From Chlorobiota bacterium (GTDB taxonomy: Bacteria; Bacteroidota; Ignavibacteria; OLB7), in NCBI GenBank assembly GCA_016710285.1, contig JADJXR010000001.1, forward strand, positions 2,108,001-2,172,000: a DNA stretch of 64,000 bases, read 5' to 3'. Within the stretch, counting starts at the first letter, position 1; each line of letters opens with the position of its first letter. The position numbers and the translations under genes are program-made. Below the pieces are notes generated by a model. That model had not been told where the DNA came from and searched no databases. It saw nothing but the letters and a program-made list of their open reading frames with translations. This document shows, piece after piece, positions 1 through 8,718 of the stretch.

Positions 1-119
1 ATGGAGGTCCGGATAGAAGGGCGGAGATGATGAAGTGGATAACAAAGCAGCCGCAGCAGAAGCACCAAAAGTGCGGCAACCAATTCCCAACAACCGATTG
101 TTCCGATACCTGAGTTCCT
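1..119. other. Upstream edge before murE
   Basis: No complete gene is visible. Reading frame 3 is open from base 3 to a TGA near 113, and frame 1 closes at base 30, so either could be the tail of an upstream gene; by dcw synteny that would be ftsI, but there is too little sequence to judge. Bases 81-118 carry one copy of the A/C-rich leader motif (CCCAACAACCGATTG then CCGATACCTGA) that recurs before other starts in this window. Confidence 0.5.
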
Positions 120-1670
120 TTGCCCAACGTGATTGACCTGCAAACCATACTGGCTCCTGTTGAAGGGCTTCGCGAGCTGCGGGGGGACCGAACGCTTCCG
201 GTTACGGGAATCCGGCACGACAGCCGCACGGTGGCCGCCGGGGATATGTACGTGGCAATCAACGGGCGCGACGACCAGGGCCTTCGCTACGTTCCCGAAG
301 CGATTGCTGCCGGGGCAAAGATCATCGTCACCGATGCTCCCGATGCCTTGCCGATCGAAGTCCGCAGCAACGAATCCATCACCCTTGTGGTGGTTGATGA
401 TGCCCGCGCCGCAATGGGGGAAATGGCCAACCGGCTCCACAACTACCCCGCGCACCGGATGAAGGTGTTTGGCATCACCGGAACCAACGGCAAAACCACA
501 ACGGCGTGGCTGCTGCTGCAACTTCTGGAAGCTGCTGGCGAGCGGGTTGGAATGATTGGAACATTGGGGAAATATCTGCACGGAACCTTCACCCCAACCG
601 GATACACAACCCCGGAATCCCCCGAGCTGGTGGCCTTGCTTGCGGAAATGGCCGATGCCAACTGCACCGCCGTGGTGATGGAAGTTTCCTCGCACGCGTT
701 GGCGTTGCATCGGGTTGGTGGGGTTCGGTTCCACGCGGCAATCTTCACCAATCTGACACAGGATCATCTGGATTTTCACGGATCAATGGCTGAATATCAT
801 GATGCCAAAAAACGCCTCTTCGATCACCTGGATGCCGACCGATCCGCAGTGGTCAATCTCGACGACCTACACGGAACCACAATGGTTCGTGACAGCTACG
901 CCAATGTCGTTGCCTACGGCGCAAAAGAAGAAGCGGACGCGCACATCGCGGAAACGGAGCTTGGGGCGGACCACACCGCCTGGACGCTGAAATTATCGGA
1001 ACAGCTTGGGGGCGATACGCTGCGGCTTCGCTCGCCATTGGTTGGTGCTTTCAACATCTGGAACGCAACCGCAGCAGTTGCAACCGCGCTGACCGAAGGA
1101 ATGGAGAAAGCCTTGTTGGTCCAGACCGTTCGCCAGCTTCGCCCGGTTCCTGGAAGAATGGAAACCATCCCCCTTCCGAACGGAGCCGTTGCCGTGGTGG
1201 ATTACGCCCACACCCCCGATGCCCTTGCCAAAGCCCTATCAACGCTGCGCCAGATTAGCGGCACAGGAACGCTGACGGTGGTGTTCGGCTGCGGCGGGGA
1301 CCGCGACCGCACGAAGCGGCCAATCATGGGCCAGCTGGCCGCACGCCTTGCCGACCGTGTGATACTTACCAGCGACAACCCCCGCAGCGAAGACCCAGAA
1401 GCGATTCTGGACCAGATCGCTGCCGGAATCGCGCCCGACGCGCCAGCCGCTGCGGCAGTGGTCCGGATTAGCGACCGCGCCACGGCCATCCGCACGGCAC
1501 TAAGCGGCGCACACGCGGGCGACGTTCTGCTGGTTGCCGGGAAAGGGCATGAAGATTACCAGATCATCGGCACGCAAAAAACGTATTTCGATGATGGTGA
1601 GGTTGTTCGCAATTGGGCAGCGGCGCAATCGGCGGCGCAGCTTCAGCAACCCCAGGAGCTGGCTTCATGA
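120..1670 (+). CDS. murE: UDP-N-acetylmuramoyl-tripeptide synthetase (MurE, meso-DAP type)
   Basis: Cytoplasmic ATP-dependent ligase adding the third stem-peptide residue to UDP-MurNAc-L-Ala-D-Glu. The 516-residue protein has the Mur N-terminal domain (RHDSR near 32-36), the ATP loop GTNGKTTT at 121-128, and a C-terminal domain with DNPR at 419-422. DNPR is the family signature for meso-diaminopimelate rather than lysine. The start is TTG at 120 without a Shine-Dalgarno; a GTG at 129 is the alternative. It is the first complete gene of the dcw run, and its stop overlaps the murF start (ATGA). The product is certain; the exact start is less so. Confidence 0.96.
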   Translation: MPNVIDLQTILAPVEGLRELRGDRTLPVTGIRHDSRTVAAGDMYVAINGRDDQGLRYVPEAIAAGAKIIVTDAPDALPIEVRSNESITLVVVDDARAAMGEMANRLHNYPAHRMKVFGITGTNGKTTTAWLLLQLLEAAGERVGMIGTLGKYLHGTFTPTGYTTPESPELVALLAEMADANCTAVVMEVSSHALALHRVGGVRFHAAIFTNLTQDHLDFHGSMAEYHDAKKRLFDHLDADRSAVVNLDDLHGTTMVRDSYANVVAYGAKEEADAHIAETELGADHTAWTLKLSEQLGGDTLRLRSPLVGAFNIWNATAAVATALTEGMEKALLVQTVRQLRPVPGRMETIPLPNGAVAVVDYAHTPDALAKALSTLRQISGTGTLTVVFGCGGDRDRTKRPIMGQLAARLADRVILTSDNPRSEDPEAILDQIAAGIAPDAPAAAAVVRISDRATAIRTALSGAHAGDVLLVAGKGHEDYQIIGTQKTYFDDGEVVRNWAAAQSAAQLQQPQELAS

Positions 1671-3118
1671 GTCTGTTCGGTACGGTTCGCAATCTGCTGA
1701 ATATCCTGTGCGCCGAAGCTGCAGCCGAAGCCGCAGCCCAGCCACAGTTTGTTGGTCCAACCGCCGCGCTTCGCCGTAGCGTCCGCGGGGTTTCCACCGA
1801 CACACGCTCTTTGAAAAAAGGAGATGCCTTTGTTGCGCTGGCCGGGGAGAACTTCGACGGCCACAGCTTTATCCGGACCGCAGCGGAGCGCGGGGCCGCA
1901 ATCGCCATTGTTGCGAATGCTTGGAATGATGAGAGAGAGAGAGACCCCGCTCCGCTGCCGGTCATTTCCGTTGCCGATACGCTTGCGGCCTACGGCTGGC
2001 TTGCGCGGGCGCACCGCTTGCAATTCCAGATTCCGGTGATTGCCGTTGCCGGGTCCAACGGCAAGACAACCACAAAGGAGATGATCGCCGACGTTCTTTC
2101 GGCACGCTACAACGTGCTCCGGACCGAGGGGAATCTGAACAACCTTGTTGGCGTGCCGGCAATGATGCTTCGGATGAACCCGCAGCACACCGCAGCAGTG
2201 ATCGAGATCGGAACAAATATGCCGGGGGAGATCGAATCGCTCTGCCGAATCCTGAGGCCAACGCACGGGATTATCACCAACATCGGGCGCGAACATCTGG
2301 AGCTGCTGGGAACAATCGAAGGGGTTGCCCAGGAGGAAGGATCGCTCTTCCGCTGGCTTGCCGCAAACGGCGGAACAGCCTTCGTCAACCTTGACGACCG
2401 CAACGTTGCCCGGCTGGCAAAAGGCTTGCCAACATCAGTAAGCTACAGCCTGCGGAAGCCGGCCGACCTGCGCGGAATTTCGGGACCGCTGAACGAACTG
2501 GGCACGCCATCGTTGGCGATTCGGTTTGGCGAAAAAGAGTGGCCGATAGCCCTGCAGACCCCGGGCGTCCACACAGCAACCAACGCCCTTGCGGCGGCGG
2601 CGGTGGGGCGGGCGCTGAAGGTTCCCCCCGCAAGCCTGAAACGCGCGCTGGAATCGTTCCAGCCACCGAAGTATAAGGGCGGCTACGCACGGCTTGCAAT
2701 CGCGCAATCGGCCAGCGGGGCAACCATTCTGAACGACACGTACAACGCCAATCCCGACTCGATGCTGGCCGCGTTGCACACGCTGCGGGCACTGCGGCCA
2801 GGGCGCGGCGGAAGAAGAATCGCGGTGCTTGGCGACATGCGCGAACTGGGCGCAAGCTCCGCAACCGAGCATCAGAACATCGGGGAAGCAATCCCCAAAA
2901 TGAAAGTTGCCCACGCGCTGTTTTTTGGAACCGAGATGCAGCAGGCACACCGCGCCGTTGTTGCCGCGCATGGGGCAACGCAATCGCAACACTTCGCCGA
3001 AAAAAAGGGGCTGATAGCGGCACTGCAATCGCTGCTGAACCCGAACGATGTGGTCCTGGTGAAAGGCTCGCGTGGGATGAAGATGGAAGAAGTGGTGGCG
3101 GCGATAATGGATAGATAG
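1667..3118 (+). CDS. murF: UDP-N-acetylmuramoyl-tripeptide:D-Ala-D-Ala ligase (MurF)
   Basis: Adds D-Ala-D-Ala to the UDP-MurNAc tripeptide, the last cytoplasmic Mur ligase step. It is 483 residues long and has the P-loop GSNGKTTTKE near residue 129, the Mur central domain and a C-terminal domain with NDTYNANPDSM. The reading frame is open further upstream, but ATG 1667 gives a normal MurF N-terminus and overlaps the murE stop by four bases, implying translational coupling. No D-Ala-D-Ala ligase (ddl) is present in the window, although ddl often sits in this cluster. Confidence 0.96.
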   Translation: MSLFGTVRNLLNILCAEAAAEAAAQPQFVGPTAALRRSVRGVSTDTRSLKKGDAFVALAGENFDGHSFIRTAAERGAAIAIVANAWNDERERDPAPLPVISVADTLAAYGWLARAHRLQFQIPVIAVAGSNGKTTTKEMIADVLSARYNVLRTEGNLNNLVGVPAMMLRMNPQHTAAVIEIGTNMPGEIESLCRILRPTHGIITNIGREHLELLGTIEGVAQEEGSLFRWLAANGGTAFVNLDDRNVARLAKGLPTSVSYSLRKPADLRGISGPLNELGTPSLAIRFGEKEWPIALQTPGVHTATNALAAAAVGRALKVPPASLKRALESFQPPKYKGGYARLAIAQSASGATILNDTYNANPDSMLAALHTLRALRPGRGGRRIAVLGDMRELGASSATEHQNIGEAIPKMKVAHALFFGTEMQQAHRAVVAAHGATQSQHFAEKKGLIAALQSLLNPNDVVLVKGSRGMKMEEVVAAIMDR

Positions 3119-3212
3119 AAAAATGGAGAGCAAGCCGAGAGTGGAGGAAATGCGCGGCGGCCATGTGCCGGACCGCTTCCGAACAACTAACTCCTGATAA
3201 CCGACTTCCGAC

Positions 3213-4337
3213 GTGCTGTACTATCTGGCCCAGTATATCAACGAATTATTCTCCCCGCCGGGGTTCGGCCTGTTCCGGTTCGTGACGTTCCGGGCCGCCG
3301 CTGCGGCGCTGACCGCGTTGCTGATTGCGTTTGTCTTTGGGCCAAAAATTATCCGCCGCCTGAAGCGGCTGCAGATCGCCGAGCAAGGGAAGAAGGAAGC
3401 TCCCAAAAGCCACATGGCCAAAGCCGGAACGCCCACCATGGGAGGCCTGATCGTCCTGCTTTCGCTGATTGTTCCCGCGCTGCTGTGGTGCGATGTCAAA
3501 AGCGCGTTTGTGATTCTTGCGGTGGTGGTGACGCTGTTTCTGGGGGGCGTTGGCTTCCTGGACGATTACCTGAAAGTGGTGAAGAAACTTCCCAAAGGAT
3601 TGATTGGGCGATACAAGATCATTGGGCAAGTGGTGATTGGATTGGTGCTTGGCGGGACCATCTATTTCTTCCCGGAATGGTTCCCCGGCAATTACTCCAA
3701 CATCAACACCTACAGCACGGCTCCGTTCGTGAAGGATACGCTCTTCAACTTTGGAATCCTCTATATCCCAGCGGTGATCTTCGTGCTGACGGCCACCAGC
3801 AACGCCGTCAACTTAACCGATGGATTGGACGGATTGGCAATCGGGACCGTAAGCATTGTGGCGCTGGCGGTGGCGTTGATTACCTACTTAAGCGGGAATG
3901 CGGTTGCCGCCAATTACTTGAACATCCCCCATCTGCGCGGCGTTGACGAGCTGGCGATTTTCTGCGCAGCATTGTTGGGGGCGGGGTTGGGGTTCCTTTG
4001 GTTCAATGCGTACCCTGCGCAGGTGTTCATGGGGGATACCGGGTCGCTGGCATTGGGGGGGGCAATCGGCGCAGTGATGATCCTTGTGAAAAAGGAGTAC
4101 ATGATCCCCGTCCTGGGTGGCATCTTCTTTGCCGAATCCCTTTCGGTGGTGGTGCAGGTTGGATACTTCAAGTACACCAAACGCCGCTACGGGCAGGGGC
4201 GAAGAATCTTCCGGCGCGCGCCGCTCCACCATCACTTTGAGGAAAAAGGGTGGCCGGAAGCGAAGATCGTCACCCGCTTCTACATCGTGGCGATTCTGCT
4301 GGCAATCTTGGGCCTGACAACATTGAAAATCCGATAG
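3213..4337 (+). CDS. mraY: Phospho-MurNAc-pentapeptide transferase (MraY)
   Basis: Polytopic inner-membrane enzyme making lipid I from UDP-MurNAc-pentapeptide and undecaprenyl phosphate. The 374-residue protein shows about ten hydrophobic segments and the family motifs FLDDYLK (about 115), NLTDGLDGL (about 200), the Mg-binding GDTGS (about 274) and HHHFE (about 340). The start is GTG at 3213, preceded not by a Shine-Dalgarno but by the recurring leader (CTGATAACCGACTTCCGAC, 3194-3212). The stop-codon region is copied imperfectly just downstream. Confidence 0.96.
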   Translation: MLYYLAQYINELFSPPGFGLFRFVTFRAAAAALTALLIAFVFGPKIIRRLKRLQIAEQGKKEAPKSHMAKAGTPTMGGLIVLLSLIVPALLWCDVKSAFVILAVVVTLFLGGVGFLDDYLKVVKKLPKGLIGRYKIIGQVVIGLVLGGTIYFFPEWFPGNYSNINTYSTAPFVKDTLFNFGILYIPAVIFVLTATSNAVNLTDGLDGLAIGTVSIVALAVALITYLSGNAVAANYLNIPHLRGVDELAIFCAALLGAGLGFLWFNAYPAQVFMGDTGSLALGGAIGAVMILVKKEYMIPVLGGIFFAESLSVVVQVGYFKYTKRRYGQGRRIFRRAPLHHHFEEKGWPEAKIVTRFYIVAILLAILGLTTLKIR

Positions 4338-4379
4338 AGCAACAACGCTGAAAATCTGATAGAGCATCCGAATAGAGCA
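4324..4379 (+). repeat. Imperfect tandem copies of the mraY stop region
   Basis: TGAAAATCCGATAGAGCA (4324-4341) contains the mraY stop codon. It is followed by TGAAAATCTGATAGAGCA (4349-4366) and a shortened CCGAATAGAGCA (4368-4379). The copies fill most of the mraY-murD gap and look like a local slippage duplication of a gene's 3' end. Confidence 0.8.
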
Positions 4380-4402
4380 AGGGAACAACAACGCAATCAA
4401 TC

Positions 4403-5767
4403 ATGCCTACCGAAACCACATACTCAATCCTTGGCGCGGCCCGGTCGGGGCTGGCGGTGGCGGCGTTGCTTTGCCGCGAAGGGGCGCGTGTGTTCGTTAG
4501 CGATTCCAAGCCGGCCCAGGCCAACCCAACGGCCATTCCCCGGCTGGAAGCAATGGGGGCCGCCTACGAGTTCGGCGGGCATACCGAAAAAGTGCTGTTG
4601 GCCGATGTGTTGGTCCTTTCCCCTGGCGTTCCCGACACCATCCCAATCGTTCGCCAAGCGGCGGAGCGGGGGATGCGGATCACCAACGAGATTGAAATTG
4701 CCGCAAGCCGCTGCCGCGCGCCGATTATCGCAATCACCGGAACAAACGGCAAAACAACAACCACCGAGCTTGCCGGATTTATCCTTCGCGGCTCAGGGCG
4801 GAACACCTTCGTGGCCGGGAATGTTGGATTGCCGTTCAGCGAAATCGCCCTGATGGCCGATGAACAAAGCGTGGTGGTGTTGGAGCTTAGCTCCTTCCAG
4901 CTTGAGCATATCCAGACGTTCCGCCCTCGGGTGGCGATGATCCTGAACGTCACCCCCGACCATCTGGATCGCTACCCAAATTTCGAGGCTTACGTGCGGG
5001 CCAAATTCCGCATCACGATGAACCAGACCCCAGCCGATACGCTGATCTACAACGCCGACGACCACAACCTGTCGTCGCTTCCGGCCAACAGCATTGCGCG
5101 GGCAATCGGCTTCAGCCTAACGCAGGCGCTTCCCGACGGCGCGTTTGTTCGCGACGGGAAGATGATACTTCGCGCCAACGGAGAACAAGAACTTATGCAC
5201 ACCGACGATATCCAAATCCGTGGACCTCATAACCTGTACAACGCCATGGCCGCTGCGCTTGCGGCGCAGTCAATCGGCGTGGGGTTGGATGCAATCCGCG
5301 ACGGGCTGAAAAACTTCCCGGGCGTTCCCCACAGGCTTGAGCCGGTGCGCCAGCTTGACGGGGTCCGCTACGTCAACGACAGCAAAGCCACCAACGTGGA
5401 TTCCGTTTGGTACGCGCTGCAAAGTTTTGCCGAACCAATCGTGCTGATTGCCGGCGGAAAGGGGAAGCAGAACGACTACGCCCCAATCCTTCCGCTGCTT
5501 CGCAAACATGTGAAAGCCGTGGTGCTGATTGGCGACGAAGCCGCCACGATGGAGTCCGCATTTGCCGGCCACGTCCCAACCGTTCGCGCCGGGCACAGCA
5601 TGGAGTTGGCGGTGGAGCAGGCTCGCAGCTTGGCTATCCCGGGCGATGTGGTTCTGCTTTCGCCGGCCTGCGCCAGCTTCGACATGTTCAACAACTTCGA
5701 GCATCGGGGTGAGGTTTTCAAAACGCTGGTGAACCAGTTGGTTCCCGCCGGGGAAGCGGTGAACTGA
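4403..5767 (+). CDS. murD: UDP-N-acetylmuramoylalanine--D-glutamate ligase (MurD)
   Basis: Cytoplasmic ligase adding D-glutamate to UDP-MurNAc-L-Ala. The 454 residues hold a Rossmann-like N-terminal domain (LGAARSGLAVA at the start), the ATP loop GTNGKTTTTE near 113-121, HPDxx-type metal contacts in the central domain (VTPDHLDRY) and a C-terminal domain with NDSKATNVDS and LLSPACASFDMF. Length is typical. It lies between mraY and ftsW as in most dcw clusters. ATG 4403 follows CAACAACGCAATCAATC; no Shine-Dalgarno is seen. Confidence 0.96.
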   Translation: MPTETTYSILGAARSGLAVAALLCREGARVFVSDSKPAQANPTAIPRLEAMGAAYEFGGHTEKVLLADVLVLSPGVPDTIPIVRQAAERGMRITNEIEIAASRCRAPIIAITGTNGKTTTTELAGFILRGSGRNTFVAGNVGLPFSEIALMADEQSVVVLELSSFQLEHIQTFRPRVAMILNVTPDHLDRYPNFEAYVRAKFRITMNQTPADTLIYNADDHNLSSLPANSIARAIGFSLTQALPDGAFVRDGKMILRANGEQELMHTDDIQIRGPHNLYNAMAAALAAQSIGVGLDAIRDGLKNFPGVPHRLEPVRQLDGVRYVNDSKATNVDSVWYALQSFAEPIVLIAGGKGKQNDYAPILPLLRKHVKAVVLIGDEAATMESAFAGHVPTVRAGHSMELAVEQARSLAIPGDVVLLSPACASFDMFNNFEHRGEVFKTLVNQLVPAGEAVN

Positions 5768-5828
5768 AATCGGCTTTGCTCACCTCGGGTCCAGAAATCG
5801 AGACTAACGACTTTCTTTTCGCAATCGA

Positions 5829-7001
5829 ATGCCGACAACCCCATCAATAACTGCTCGCGGCCATAACGACTGGTACTTGCTGCTGGGTGTGTTGGGGCTG
5901 ATGTTCTTTTCCATTGCCTTTGTCTATTCAGCTTCGGCGGGATTTGCCGACGCAAAGACGGGATCATCCGAGACGTTTTTCTGGAGCCATGCGGTGCGTG
6001 TGCTGGCCGGGATTGGGGTGATGCTTTTCTTCTCGCGGGTGGATTACCACTGGCTGGAACGGTGGTCCAAACCGATGCTGGTGCTGGCCATTGGGATGCT
6101 GCTGTTTGTGCTGTTTGAAGGGACCCGAATGAAAGGGGCAACCCGTTGGATTGACGTCGGGCTTGTCTCCTTCCAGCCGTCGGAGTTTGCAAAGTTCGCG
6201 CTGGTGATGCACCTGGGGGTGATGCTTGCCGACAAGCGGGATTACCTGAACGACCTGAAGTTCAGCTTCCTCCCGATGCTTTTCTGGACCGCGATTGTGT
6301 GCGGGTTGGTGGCCGCGCAGCCGAACCTTTCCACCACGCTGGTGATCTTCACCGTGGCAATGGGGACGCTGTTCATCGGGCGGGTCAGTTTGAAATATCT
6401 GTTGGGCGTTGCGGTTGCGGGGCTTGCCGCCGGCGCGGCCTACGCCGTCAGTGCCGAGTATCGGATGCGCCGGATTATGGCGTTCATCGGGCTGCATAGC
6501 GATGGCGGCGGCGGGGCCGAGCTTGCCAGCGGCGATAACTACCAGCTGATGCAAGGCCTGATCGCCTTCGGGTCCGGCGAGATTTTTGGGCTTGGACCCG
6601 GGCACAGCCGGCAACGATTCTTCCTCCCCGAACCGTTCGGCGATTTTATCTACTCGATTATCGGCGAGGAGTACGGGCTGGTTGGCACAATCGCAATTCT
6701 GCTGGTGTTTGGCATCATCGTCTGGCGCGGATTCCTGATTGCGCGCCAAGCCCCCGACGACGTGGGCCGCAACGTTGCCGCCGGCGTGACGCTGATACTG
6801 GGGACCTACGCCGTTATCAACGCTTGCGTCACCACGGGGCTGCTGCCAACAACCGGTTTGCCGATGCCGTTCATCAGCTACGGCGGAAGCTCGGTGCTGT
6901 TCAGCGCGGTGGCGGTGGGGGTGCTGCTCAACATCTCGCAGCAAGCCAACGTGATGCCGCGTGAAATGCCAAGCCCAGCACTAACCGGGGTCAAAGCATG
7001 A
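5829..7001 (+). CDS. ftsW: Lipid II polymerase / cell division protein FtsW
   Basis: SEDS-family peptidoglycan glycosyltransferase of the division septum, working with a class B PBP. The 390-residue protein has about ten transmembrane segments. The family block GPGHSRQRFFLPEPFGDFIY starts near residue 255 and is followed by the acidic IIGEEYGLVG; the C-terminal LPFISYGGSS-like motif is also present. A dcw position before murG favours FtsW over RodA. The stop overlaps murG by four bases (ATGA). Confidence 0.94.
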   Translation: MPTTPSITARGHNDWYLLLGVLGLMFFSIAFVYSASAGFADAKTGSSETFFWSHAVRVLAGIGVMLFFSRVDYHWLERWSKPMLVLAIGMLLFVLFEGTRMKGATRWIDVGLVSFQPSEFAKFALVMHLGVMLADKRDYLNDLKFSFLPMLFWTAIVCGLVAAQPNLSTTLVIFTVAMGTLFIGRVSLKYLLGVAVAGLAAGAAYAVSAEYRMRRIMAFIGLHSDGGGGAELASGDNYQLMQGLIAFGSGEIFGLGPGHSRQRFFLPEPFGDFIYSIIGEEYGLVGTIAILLVFGIIVWRGFLIARQAPDDVGRNVAAGVTLILGTYAVINACVTTGLLPTTGLPMPFISYGGSSVLFSAVAVGVLLNISQQANVMPREMPSPALTGVKA

Positions 7002-8080
7002 GCAAACGCCTGCTGTTTGTTGCCGGGGGAACCGGCGGCCATTTGTTCCCCGCGCTGGCGGTGGCCGGGCGATTCCGGCAACTTCAGCCCCAGGCGGCCA
7101 TTGAGTTTGTGGGGACGCGGGGAAAGATTGAGGAGAAGATTGTCCCAAGCGAAGGCTATCCGCTGAACTTCCTTTGGATTAGCGGGCTTACGCGGACCGT
7201 TTCTTTGAAAACCTTGCTCTTCCCGCTGAAAGTTGCGGTGTCGGTTGCGCAGGCGTTGCGGCTTATCGGGCGTTTCCGTCCCGATGCGGTGGTCTGCGCT
7301 GGTGCGTACGTCAGCTGGCCAATGGGGATTGCCGCACGGTTGCGCCGCGTTCCGCTGGTGCTGATGGCCAGCGATGCCCGCCCGGGTTTGGCCCTAAGCA
7401 AGCTGGCGGAAAAGGCTTCGCAGATTCACGTTGCCTTCCCTTCGGCTGCCGACCATTTCCGCAAGCTGGGGGCGCGCTGCCCAATCTTGCAAAGCGGAAA
7501 CCCGGTGCGCAGCCAGCTGCTAACCCTGCCCGATGCCGCCGCCGCACGGCAGCATTTTGGGTTGGCACCGGACCGCCCAACGGTTCTGGCGTTTGGCGGG
7601 TCCCTGGGGGCGCGCTCCATCAACAACGCGCTGGATGCGGTTGCCGATAAACTCCGTGCCGATGGCGTGCAGCTTATCTGGCAAACCGGCACAAGCTATG
7701 CCGGCGGCGAACGGAAGGAGCCGGGCTTGCACCGCGCCACCTTCATCAACCAGATGGAGCTTGCCTACGCCGCTGCTGATCTTGTGGTGGCCCGCGCCGG
7801 GGCGATGACCGTAACCGAGTTGGCCGTTGTTGGGAAACCTTCGGTGCTTGTCCCGCTCCCCGTCGAGACCGTGCACCAGCGGCAAAATGCCGAAGCGATG
7901 CAGGCCGCAGGGGGGGGCGTGATGGTTCCCGATAACCAGATCGCCCAGCAACTCTACCCAGTGGTGACGGAGCTGCTTTCCAACAACCAGCGGCTGCGGC
8001 AAATGGGGGCCGCCGTTGCCACCCTGGGGGTGCGCGATGCCGATCAAAGAATTGCAGAAGCGATTGCCCAGCTTCCCTGA
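6998..8080 (+). CDS. murG: UDP-GlcNAc:lipid I N-acetylglucosamine transferase (MurG)
   Basis: Peripheral inner-membrane GT-B glycosyltransferase turning lipid I into lipid II. The 360 residues start with the glycine-rich loop GGTGGHLFPALAVA (from residue 10). The C-terminal UDP-GlcNAc-binding lobe carries GGSLGARSIN and the conserved RAGAMTVTEL and PSVLVPLP segments. ATG 6998 overlaps the ftsW stop. Length and order are standard; the next gene, however, is an extra membrane protein before murC. Confidence 0.96.
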   Translation: MSKRLLFVAGGTGGHLFPALAVAGRFRQLQPQAAIEFVGTRGKIEEKIVPSEGYPLNFLWISGLTRTVSLKTLLFPLKVAVSVAQALRLIGRFRPDAVVCAGAYVSWPMGIAARLRRVPLVLMASDARPGLALSKLAEKASQIHVAFPSAADHFRKLGARCPILQSGNPVRSQLLTLPDAAAARQHFGLAPDRPTVLAFGGSLGARSINNALDAVADKLRADGVQLIWQTGTSYAGGERKEPGLHRATFINQMELAYAAADLVVARAGAMTVTELAVVGKPSVLVPLPVETVHQRQNAEAMQAAGGGVMVPDNQIAQQLYPVVTELLSNNQRLRQMGAAVATLGVRDADQRIAEAIAQLP

Positions 8081-8156
8081 CAAGGGATTGATAGAAAGAA
8101 CAAGTAAGAAAGGTCCCGGTGGCCAAAGTGCCATCAACCAATAATTGGCGCGAACA

Positions 8157-8648
8157 ATGCCCGAATCGTTCCGACATAAACTGGACGTTTACTACGTGGC
8201 CACCATCGCCTACGTGCTGACGCTCATCGCCTACGTGGCGGTGCGTGGTACGCTGGAGGGTGGGCGGTTCGAGGTAATCCTGCGGGACCCCATTGTGTAC
8301 CTGCTGGGGGGTTGCTCGGCAGCGTCGCTGGTTGGGTTGGGGATATCGGTCCTGCTGGGGCGGCGGGTGATTGTCCGCGACACCACGTTGGTCTTCATCA
8401 CGCGGTTCAAGGAGCGGGTGGTAAAGCCGGAGGATATCGAGTGGATTGGGTTCCGCCGCGAGGAAGCAAAAGTGCGCGGCGGGCGGGCGTATCCAACCGC
8501 CCGGTTCAAACTGCGAACACGCCGCCGGCTGCTGCGGTTGCGTGTGGCCAACTTCGAGCGGAAAGCCGAGCTTGCCCGCGCCCTGAAGGAGTGGGCAACC
8601 CGAAACAACGTGACGCTACGCAGGGGGAAGCGAACGCTTGACAACTGA
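8157..8648 (+). CDS. Small membrane protein, possible bacterial PH-like domain
   Basis: Not a recognised dcw protein. The 163-residue product has two hydrophobic segments (about residues 10-32 and 44-65), then a basic cytoplasmic part rich in alternating beta-type strands (RVIVRDTTLVFITRFKERVV) and a C-terminal helix. Two helices followed by such a domain resemble bacterial PH-domain (YcxB-like) proteins, but that is a weak structural guess. ATG 8157 was chosen over TTG 8145. It sits co-directionally between murG and murC with 76- and 70-base gaps, so it is probably cotranscribed. A role in envelope growth is inferred from position only. Confidence 0.7.
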   Translation: MPESFRHKLDVYYVATIAYVLTLIAYVAVRGTLEGGRFEVILRDPIVYLLGGCSAASLVGLGISVLLGRRVIVRDTTLVFITRFKERVVKPEDIEWIGFRREEAKVRGGRAYPTARFKLRTRRRLLRLRVANFERKAELARALKEWATRNNVTLRRGKRTLDN

Positions 8649-8718
8649 CACGATGGTGGCGCAATCTTTTCGCCAGCGTGTGGCCTTTCATTCTTGATAA
8701 CAGATACTTCATAACCAC

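Noticed and set aside
1..30. Short frame ATG GAG GTC CGG ending at TGA 30
   Set aside because: Nine codons at the window edge; it may be the tail of an upstream gene but cannot be supported.
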